This document shows, one piece after another, positions 6,034 to 10,757 of a stretch of 22,557 nt of DNA; positions within the stretch are counted from its first letter, which is position 1, and the number at the start of each line of letters is the position of its first letter. Location: positions 1 through 22,557 of the forward strand of contig CAYMZB010000019.1 of assembly GCA_964394845.1 (NCBI GenBank), given 5' to 3'. A program made the position numbers and the translations under genes. The DNA is from CAYMZB01 sp964394845. GTDB taxonomy: Bacteria; Patescibacteriota; Microgenomatia; Daviesbacterales; UBA10151. Under the pieces are notes generated by a model. It saw nothing but the letters and a program-made list of their open reading frames with translations, had not been told where the DNA came from and ran no database searches.

Positions 6034-7347
6034 TTACTTATTCAGTCTAACATCTACTCTTTCCATATCCCTGGGGAAAAGACTGGCTTCCCGAACGTTA
6101 GCAAGATTTAAAACGTGCATTGTTACTCTCTCAAGTCCAAAGGAAAATCCTCCCTCCGGAGGCATCCCGAATTTAAAAGCTTGTAGATACATCTCAAAAT
6201 AACCAGGATTCATGCCTCGGTTTTTAATGCTCCCAACGAGTTGATCGTAGTCATCAATTCTTTGACTACCACTTAAAATTTCTACTCCTCTAAAAAGTAA
6301 GTCGTAGCTTAAAGAATATTCCGGATCTTTTGGGTCAGGTTTTGTGTAAAATGGCTTTGCTTGTGTCGGAAAATGAGTCACTGTTACAAAATCACTATCA
6401 TGGGTTTTTTTTGACCATTTACATAGATCAACTTCATCTTGCGGAGTCAGGTCTTTTTCTGTTCGGTTATCTCTCCCAAATTCTTTAAGTATAAGCTCTT
6501 GAGCTTCTCTAAGAGTTAATCTTGGAATCTTACCAAAAGCAATCTTATCAATGCCAAAGTCAGATAAAGCCTCTTTACACTCTTCTTCTGTAATCTTTAA
6601 CATTTGAACTGCTACTTCTTCCAGGAAGTTTAATAAATCTTCAAATTCTATAAAACCAATCTCAATATCCATCTGGGTCGCCTCAGTCAAATGTCTTGTT
6701 GTGACAGATGGTTCAGCTCTATAAGCTTTGGCTATCGTAAATACTCGCTCGTATACAGGAACAAGCATTTGTTTATAAAGTTGAGGACTTTGAGATAAAT
6801 ATGCTTTATGTTCAAAATAATCTATCTTAAAAACTTGCGCCCCACCCTCAGTTGAGGAAGCCACAATAGTTGGTACTATAATTTCTGTGCATCCCAAATC
6901 TCGAGCCGCTTTTCTAAATCCTTCTAATATGCTTGCTTGAACTTTAAAAATAGCCTTCACTTTTGGGTGTCTGAGCGTTAGGGAACGATAATCAAGCAAA
7001 GTTGGCAGTTGCAGATCCAGCTCTTTTCCTCCCATATCAAAAGGCAGCTCTTTTGCTTTTGATAAGACTTCAATATTTGCTGTTTGAAGTTCAATTTTTC
7101 CGGTAGGTAAGTTAGGGTTAACTAATTTTTCCGGACGCTCTGCAATTTTCCCTTCAATACAAACCGCATCTTGGGAATGCAAATCTCCGGCTTGTCCGCC
7201 AGAACAAACTATCTGTAAAACCCCTGACCTGTCTGAAACATCCAGGAAAACTATTTTTCCATGATCGCGCCTGACCATAACCCAACCGCAAATCCTGACT
7301 GTCTCTCCTGTTTTTTTTGTACAATCTAAAATTAATGTTCTGTCCAT
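6034..7347 (-). CDS. aspS: Aspartyl-tRNA synthetase, archaeal type
   Basis: A class II synthetase for tRNA-Asp with 437 residues. An OB-fold anticodon-binding domain spans about 15-100 (RICGWVMVRRDHGKIVFLDV). The catalytic core has the motif 2 segment FTIAKAYRAEPSVTTRHLTE at 203-222 and the motif 3 segment GGFSFGLERVT near 399-409. It lacks the roughly 100-residue GAD insertion and the C-terminal extension of typical bacterial AspRS (about 590 residues). Motif 2 reads like the archaeal/eukaryal enzyme. Archaeal-type enzymes in bacteria are often non-discriminating and also charge tRNA-Asn for amidation by GatCAB; whether this one does cannot be decided by eye. It heads an operon with dacA. 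Its promoter shares its -35 with the divergent ilvB promoter. Confidence 0.93.
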   Translation of the reverse strand: MDRTLILDCTKKTGETVRICGWVMVRRDHGKIVFLDVSDRSGVLQIVCSGGQAGDLHSQDAVCIEGKIAERPEKLVNPNLPTGKIELQTANIEVLSKAKELPFDMGGKELDLQLPTLLDYRSLTLRHPKVKAIFKVQASILEGFRKAARDLGCTEIIVPTIVASSTEGGAQVFKIDYFEHKAYLSQSPQLYKQMLVPVYERVFTIAKAYRAEPSVTTRHLTEATQMDIEIGFIEFEDLLNFLEEVAVQMLKITEEECKEALSDFGIDKIAFGKIPRLTLREAQELILKEFGRDNRTEKDLTPQDEVDLCKWSKKTHDSDFVTVTHFPTQAKPFYTKPDPKDPEYSLSYDLLFRGVEILSGSQRIDDYDQLVGSIKNRGMNPGYFEMYLQAFKFGMPPEGGFSFGLERVTMHVLNLANVREASLFPRDMERVDVRLNK

Positions 7348-7357
7348 TTATGCTTGC

Positions 7358-7387
7358 ATCATATCAGCTTAAGATAAATATTGACAA
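7358..7387 (-). promoter_or_regulatory. Promoter of aspS-dacA
   Basis: The minus strand has TTGTCA (7387-7382), an 18-nt spacer and TATGAT (7363-7358). The predicted start near 7352 gives a 5' leader of about 4 nt before the ATG at 7347. The -35 overlaps the TTGACA of the divergent ilvB promoter by five bases. Confidence 0.6.
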
Positions 7388-7409
7388 GATACCAGCTCAA
7401 TGCTAAACT
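7381..7409 (+). promoter_or_regulatory. Promoter of the ilvB attenuator transcript
   Basis: A perfect TTGACA (7381-7386), a 17-nt spacer and TAAACT (7404-7409, preceded by TGC) predict a start near 7416, about 3 nt before the ATG of the leader peptide at 7419. It is back to back with the aspS promoter and shares the TGACA bases with it. Confidence 0.65.
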
Positions 7410-7418
7410 ATGATGGTT

Positions 7419-7487
7419 ATGTTAATACAGCAAAAATTAATTATTTCGATTGAAATTATTGCCACCCAAAAGAGGAGGTCTTTTTAG
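7419..7487 (+). CDS. Ile/Leu-rich leader peptide of the ilvB attenuator
   Basis: A 22-codon ORF reading MLIQQKLIISIEIIATQKRR then SF and TAG. Eight of 22 codons specify Ile or Leu, with Ile-Ile pairs at residues 8-9 and 13-14. Upstream in-frame ATGs at 7410 and 7413 lie before the predicted transcription start, so the near-leaderless ATG at 7419 is chosen. The last codons (AGG AGG TCT) form the 5' arm of the antiterminator hairpin. Its role is inferred: a ribosome stalled on Ile/Leu codons leaves this arm free, while a ribosome that reaches the stop codon covers it. The peptide itself probably has no function. Confidence 0.82.
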   Translation: MLIQQKLIISIEIIATQKRRSF

Positions 7488-7540
7488 GTAGATTACCTAA
7501 AGTAAAAGGAATCAGACCTCCTCACAAGGGAGGTTTTTTT
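7472..7540 (+). promoter_or_regulatory. Attenuator: competing antiterminator and terminator before ilvB
   Basis: The antiterminator is GAGGAGGTCT (7472-7481) paired with AGACCTCCTC (7514-7523), 10 perfect pairs. It encloses an inner hairpin TTTAGGTA/TACCTAAA (7483-7490/7494-7501). The competing terminator is ACCTCCT (7516-7522) paired with GGGAGGT (7528-7534, one G-U), with loop CACAA, followed by the T run 7534-7540. The two folds share 7516-7522. The terminator 3' arm GGGAGG is also the Shine-Dalgarno of ilvB, 7 nt before the ATG at 7541. Termination and ribosome-site masking are therefore the same structure. The mechanism is inferred by analogy with ribosome-mediated attenuation of amino acid operons. 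Confidence 0.85.
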
Positions 7541-9232
7541 ATGGCTGAAAGATTAAATGGCGCAAACATATTAATGATGGCTTTAGTAGACAACCATGCA
7601 GATACTATTTTTGGGTATCCGGGAGGTGCAATTATGCCTGTCTACGATGCTCTTCATGATTACAGCAAAACCATCAGACACATTCTGGTACGTCATGAAC
7701 AAGGAGCCGCCCATGCTGCTGAAGGTTATGCCAGAATAACAGGTAAACCTGGGGTGGTTTTAGTCACATCCGGTCCTGGTGCTACGAATACCTTGACTGG
7801 CATCGCCGATGCATTGATGGATTCAACTCCCATGGTGGTAATTTCCGGTCAGGTGGCAAGGCGTTTTATAGGAACACAAGCATTTCAGGAAGCTCCTGTA
7901 GTTGATATGTCAAGGCCGGTAACAAAATGGAGTCATCAAATTCAAAAAGCAGCTGAAATTCCAGAAGTAATAGATAATGCTTTTTTAGTTGCTGCAAGCG
8001 GACGACCCGGTCCTGTGCTAATAGATATTCCCAAAGATGTTCAAACTGAAGAAACTGATTTTCACATTATAAATAGAGTTAAACCAACAAATGAGATTCC
8101 TCTTACCTCAAATACATTAAGTCAACTGCAACAGGCTGCAAAATTATTAAATGAAGCTAAAAAACCATATATACTGGCCGGTCATGGAGTTTTAATAGCC
8201 AATGCCGAACAAGAACTTCTAGGGCTTGCTGAAAAAGCTGGCATTCCTGTTGCCAATACCCTACTTGGCTTATCATCTTTTCCAGCTGTTCATCCTTTAT
8301 TTGCAGGAATGTTGGGGATGCATGGACGATATGGATCAAATGTGTTAACTAATCAAGCTGATGTAATTTTAGCAGTAGGAATGAGGTTCGATGATCGGGT
8401 AACAGGGAAAGTTTCTGAATATGCAAAACAGGCAAAAATCATTCATATAGATATTGATCCAACACAGCTTAATAGAATTATAAGAGCCGAAACAGCAATT
8501 CCTGCCGATGCAAAAAAAGCGCTACAAGTACTTTTTGAAAAAGTAGGAGTAAATCAGCATCCAGAATGGCTCAATCGATTTAGACAATTAGATGCTATTG
8601 AGGATGATAGAGTAACAAGAAAAGTATTAGCTGCTAATACTCCGGACTTAACAATGGCTGAAGTAATGGATTTACTCTCTCGAAAAACTTCCGGAGAGGC
8701 CGTTATAGTTGCTGATGTTGGCCAACATCAAATGGTTGCAGCACAACGCTATAGAACCACTAAGTCAAATAGTTTTATTACTTCAGGTGGCATGGGCACA
8801 ATGGGTTATGCGCTTCCTGCTGCCCTTGGCGCAAAAATTGGTGCACCAGAAAGGGAGGTAATTGCAGTAATAGGTGACGGTGGTTTTCAGATGACTGAAC
8901 AGGAATTAGGCACAATTGCACAAGAAGGAACTGATGTAAAAATCATAGTTTTGGATAATGACCACTTGGGTATGGTTAGACAGTGGCAAGATAGATTCTT
9001 TCGCGGCAGACGTTCTTTCGTTGAAATGCAAAATCCTGACTTTGTTAAATTAGCAAAAGCCCGTAATATAGAAGGAGAGACTGTAACAAAACGTGAAGAT
9101 TTAAGTGCGGGGTTAGACAGAATGCGTTCTTCAAACAAACCTTATCTTTTACATATCAAAGTTGCAAGAGAAGAAAATGTTTTTCCTATGATGCCTCCTG
9201 GCGCAGCAGTTGACCAAATGATATTAGAATGA
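7541..9232 (+). CDS. ilvB: Acetolactate synthase (acetohydroxyacid synthase), catalytic subunit
   Basis: This thiamine diphosphate enzyme condenses two pyruvates to acetolactate, or pyruvate with 2-oxobutyrate. It is the first shared step of Val/Leu/Ile synthesis, in the cytoplasm. The 563 residues have the usual three domains. They show E53 in RHEQGAAHAAEGYAR (cofactor activation), the FAD-region segment HGRYGSNVLT (261-270) with MRFDDRVTGK (281-290), and the cofactor motif from GDGG (445-448) to N473. LGMVRQWQ (476-483) and the C-terminal VFPMMPPGAA are AHAS-specific, which argues against other family members such as pyruvate oxidase. No ilvN regulatory subunit follows; instead a 101-codon unknown gene overlaps the stop codon. 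The start is fixed by GGGAGG 7 nt upstream within the terminator arm. Expression is controlled by the leader at 7419-7540. Confidence 0.95.
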   Translation: MAERLNGANILMMALVDNHADTIFGYPGGAIMPVYDALHDYSKTIRHILVRHEQGAAHAAEGYARITGKPGVVLVTSGPGATNTLTGIADALMDSTPMVVISGQVARRFIGTQAFQEAPVVDMSRPVTKWSHQIQKAAEIPEVIDNAFLVAASGRPGPVLIDIPKDVQTEETDFHIINRVKPTNEIPLTSNTLSQLQQAAKLLNEAKKPYILAGHGVLIANAEQELLGLAEKAGIPVANTLLGLSSFPAVHPLFAGMLGMHGRYGSNVLTNQADVILAVGMRFDDRVTGKVSEYAKQAKIIHIDIDPTQLNRIIRAETAIPADAKKALQVLFEKVGVNQHPEWLNRFRQLDAIEDDRVTRKVLAANTPDLTMAEVMDLLSRKTSGEAVIVADVGQHQMVAAQRYRTTKSNSFITSGGMGTMGYALPAALGAKIGAPEREVIAVIGDGGFQMTEQELGTIAQEGTDVKIIVLDNDHLGMVRQWQDRFFRGRRSFVEMQNPDFVKLAKARNIEGETVTKREDLSAGLDRMRSSNKPYLLHIKVAREENVFPMMPPGAAVDQMILE

Positions 9233-9534
9233 ATAATACACCAGAAAATGTTGCAGAGTTATTTGATCGTCATAGCGCTGACGATCCTACGGAAGAGATA
9301 CGCATCTATGGCCTGAAGAAGTATGCTGTTTTTCGCGAAGTTACACTGACCACAAATACTGGTGGAAGTATCACTGTTTATGGAGAACGTATTGTAGTTA
9401 TGTATAACCCACGAAATGATGCATTATTGGTATTGACGCGTACAGATATAGCTTCACATTTTCCTACACTTGATACAAGACATTTTAGAGGTTCAGAAAT
9501 AAAAAAATTACATTTTGGAAACATTGAATATTGA
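9229..9534 (+). CDS. Unknown small protein in the ilvN position
   Basis: This is a 101-residue protein whose ATG overlaps the ilvB stop codon (ATGA, 9229-9232), so it is probably translationally coupled and shares the attenuator. The sequence is soluble-looking, with an acidic helical start (ENVAELFDRHSADDPTEEIR) and then beta-rich segments (VTLTTNTGGSITVYGERIVV and LLVLTRTDIASHF). I see no ACT-domain motif, so it does not look like the normal AHAS small subunit, although it occupies that place. I recognise no family. It could be a diverged partner of IlvB, but that is inference from position alone. Confidence 0.75.
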   Translation: MNNTPENVAELFDRHSADDPTEEIRIYGLKKYAVFREVTLTTNTGGSITVYGERIVVMYNPRNDALLVLTRTDIASHFPTLDTRHFRGSEIKKLHFGNIEY

Positions 9535-9548
9535 AAAATAAAAAAAAT

Positions 9549-9578
9549 TTGACATTTTATGTTTGGTTGAGGTAAAAT
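9549..9578 (+). promoter_or_regulatory. Promoter of the second attenuator operon
   Basis: A perfect TTGACA (9549-9554), an 18-nt spacer and TAAAAT (9573-9578) predict a start near 9585, about 7 nt before the leader-peptide ATG at 9592. It follows the 101-codon gene by 14 nt, so the second unit has its own start. Confidence 0.65.
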
Positions 9579-9591
9579 AATTACTAATATT

Positions 9592-9681
9592 ATGATCAGT
9601 ATCTTAAATTTAAATATTAGCTTAGTTGTCGTCCTCCTTGCTTTGGTGCTTATTGCACCAAAATTTGGGAGGTCTTTTTAG
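9592..9681 (+). CDS. Ile/Leu/Val-rich leader peptide of the second attenuator
   Basis: A 29-codon ORF. Residues 1-20 read MISILNLNISLVVVLLALVL, followed by IAPKFGRSF and TAG. Fifteen of 29 codons are Ile, Leu or Val, including the run Leu-Val-Val-Val-Leu-Leu at 11-16. The last four residues are Gly-Arg-Ser-Phe, against Arg-Arg-Ser-Phe in the ilvB leader peptide, because both encode the same RNA arm GGAGGTCT. The last branched-chain codon (9652-9654) lies 13 nt before that arm, against 11 nt in the ilvB leader. This placing fits a stalled ribosome leaving the arm free. A membrane peptide is an alternative reading of the hydrophobicity, but the shared RNA architecture favours a leader. Confidence 0.85.
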   Translation: MISILNLNISLVVVLLALVLIAPKFGRSF

Positions 9682-9739
9682 GTTATAAATAAAATCTAAA
9701 AGCGAAAGGAATCAGACCTCCTAAACAGGAGGTTTTTTT
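9667..9739 (+). promoter_or_regulatory. Second attenuator, matching that of ilvB
   Basis: The antiterminator is GGAGGTCT (9668-9675) paired with AGACCTCC (9714-9721), plus a G-U pair. It encloses TTTTAGG/TCTAAAA (9676-9682/9695-9701). The terminator is ACCTCCT (9716-9722) paired with AGGAGGT (9727-9733), loop AAAC, then the T run 9733-9739. AGGAGG is the Shine-Dalgarno for the ATG at 9740, 7 nt away. Two blocks are identical to the ilvB copy: GGAGGTCTTTTTAGGT and AAAGGAATCAGACCTCCT. The inner-hairpin sequences differ but both keep a stem, which is evidence for structure. Confidence 0.85.
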
Positions 9740-9922
9740 ATGGAAAGAGAAGCAATAGTCGATAGGAGTGGACCGAAAAATCAGTTTCAGATTGAGAGAA
9801 GAATATCTACAGCTAAAAAGCAGTTAGCTATGGGAGTTATTGATAGAGCAATATATAGAGGAGAAGTAGATTTACTTCGCTCTTCATTAAAACAAATACT
9901 GAAAGGAGGTGGACAAACATGA
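9740..9922 (+). CDS. Unknown 60-residue protein under branched-chain attenuator control
   Basis: A small basic, helix-rich protein (IERRISTAKKQLAMGVIDRA and VDLLRSSLKQILKGGG). It has no membrane segment, cysteine cluster or recognisable motif. The start is set by AGGAGG 7 nt upstream in the terminator arm. Its stop codon overlaps the next start (ATGA, 9919-9922), so the pair is probably co-translated. Regulation links it to Ile/Leu/Val supply. It could be a small adaptor, regulator or structural protein, but nothing in the sequence decides. The regulatory leader and good coding signals make it a real gene. Confidence 0.75.
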   Translation: MEREAIVDRSGPKNQFQIERRISTAKKQLAMGVIDRAIYRGEVDLLRSSLKQILKGGGQT

Positions 9923-10200
9923 TAAATAATAGGGAATTTTTTATCCCAGGACAATTTGCCCCAACAGATATTCCGGTTGATGAGATGCAAATATTTGGTA
10001 AAAATGGTGCTATCAGAAGAGATTTTAGGCCAGAATATCCAACAGTATCTAATTTTGAGGTAATAGAGGTAATCAATGGTGATGGTCAAATAACTAGAAT
10101 CCGTAACCCAGAAAATCCAGACCCAAGACCGTTTTCTATTAATCAAAGACCGGCTATTGGAACAATTACCTTTAATGGAAATGGAGTAGTAAAACCATAA
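9919..10200 (+). CDS. Unknown 93-residue protein, second gene of the attenuator operon
   Basis: A soluble, probably beta-rich protein. It opens MINNREFFIPGQFAPTDIPV and later has NFEVIEVINGDGQITRIRNP and a Pro/Asn-rich tail (ENPDPRPFSINQRPAIGTIT). AAAGGAGGT lies 9 nt before the ATG, inside the end of the preceding gene. I recognise no family and see no catalytic motif, membrane segment or signal peptide. Gly/Asn turns suggest a small beta fold. It is translated with the 60-residue protein and shares its attenuator, so the two probably act together. Confidence 0.75.
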   Translation: MINNREFFIPGQFAPTDIPVDEMQIFGKNGAIRRDFRPEYPTVSNFEVIEVINGDGQITRIRNPENPDPRPFSINQRPAIGTITFNGNGVVKP

Positions 10201-10452
10201 AATATTGATAAAAAAGGCCTTCACAAGAAGTAATTGGTATAATCTGAGAGTATTAGTCATGTCCTGCCCATACCAATATACAAGTTTTTTTGCACTTGCT
10301 GTCATTCCGAACGTAGTGAGGAATCTTCCACGGTGGGAGATTGCCACGTCGGTCGAAGACTCCCTCCTCGCAATGACAACTGCGAAAGTCGTGTACCTTT
10401 CACTTTTAATTGTAATTTTTCAAAACTATTGTCAACCTGTTGACTGAGGAAT
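10201..10452. other. Intergenic between the attenuator operon and the minus-strand small ORFs
   Basis: Apart from the palindromic repeat at 10300-10378, this stretch holds a lone TATAAT at 10238-10243 with no good -35. I see no convincing terminator for the operon ending at 10200. A reading frame through it is only a translation of the repeat. Confidence 0.5.
10300..10378. repeat. Dispersed palindromic repeat (MITE/REP-like)
   Basis: A 79-bp element bounded by the inverted ends TGTCATT (10300-10306) and AATGACA (10372-10378). The interior reads CGAACGTAGTGAGGAATCTT at the left and GGGAGATTGCCACGTCGG in the middle. This is the widespread 'GTCATTCCGAGCG...GAATCTC...GCAATGACA' repeat type known from many bacterial genomes, including candidate phyla. 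A clear target duplication is not visible. Other copies are expected elsewhere in the genome. Confidence 0.75.
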
Positions 10453-10539
10453 TTACTTTTCTATTACTCTTTCGGCGATTTTTTTGGCTTGTTCCTTAAA
10501 AAAATCTTGCAGCTCCTTTAGGGTAAGCGGAATAAGCAT
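10453..10539 (-). CDS. Very short ORF (28 codons) after the 69-residue protein
   Basis: Minus-strand ATG 10539 to TAA 10453, encoding a helix (MLIPLTLKELQDFFKEQAKK and IAERVIEK). It starts three bases after the stop codon of the preceding gene, with GGGGAAAG just upstream. It could be a tiny second gene or the truncated start of a larger one whose remainder was lost; the dispersed repeat lies 75 nt downstream. No family is recognised. Confidence 0.35.
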   Translation of the reverse strand: MLIPLTLKELQDFFKEQAKKIAERVIEK

Positions 10540-10542
10540 TTT

Positions 10543-10752
10543 TTACTTTCCCCATATTAAAAATTCAAATAGTCTTTTTCTCTTCGGTTCGAGATTTAAC
10601 TCCCTCCAGTGTTTTTTAACTTCGGATAGCTTAATCTTGTCCTTATCCGGCATATACATTCCATAATTTATCTGCCTTTCCAGAAGCAGCAGTTTTCCCC
10701 ATTTACTTTTCTTAAGCTTCTTTATGTCATAATCCCATGCATGATATGCCAT
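10543..10752 (-). CDS. Small conserved-looking protein downstream of recJ
   Basis: A 69-residue basic protein: MAYHAWDYDIKKLKKSKWGK, then LLLLERQINYGMY, KIKLSEVKKHWRELNLEP and KRKRLFEFLIWGK. The Trp/Lys-rich helical pattern with 'LERxINYG...K(I/L)SxVKKxW' resembles short proteins I associate with candidate-phyla genomes, some beside nucleotidyltransferase toxins. That link is uncertain, and no enzyme motif is seen. It starts five bases after the recJ stop, so it is probably the second gene of that operon. Confidence 0.6.
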   Translation of the reverse strand: MAYHAWDYDIKKLKKSKWGKLLLLERQINYGMYMPDKDKIKLSEVKKHWRELNLEPKRKRLFEFLIWGK

Positions 10753-10757
10753 ACATC

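Noticed and set aside
7419..7540. T-box or metabolite riboswitch upstream of ilvB
   Set aside because: There is no T-box sequence (AGGGUGGNACCGCG) or specifier-loop architecture. The Ile/Leu/Val-rich leader ORFs and competing hairpins explain both copies better.
9229..9534. IlvN, the regulatory subunit of acetolactate synthase
   Set aside because: The position fits, but the sequence lacks the ACT-domain pattern (VxxNxPGVLxRVxGLFxRRGxNI).
9592..9681. A functional small hydrophobic membrane peptide
   Set aside because: Hydrophobicity comes from the run of Ile/Leu/Val codons. The shared RSF-stop end and overlap with the antiterminator arm favour a leader peptide.
10205..10447. An 80-codon plus-strand frame
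   Set aside because: Its central part is simply a translation of the palindromic repeat at 10300-10378, and it has no initiation signal.
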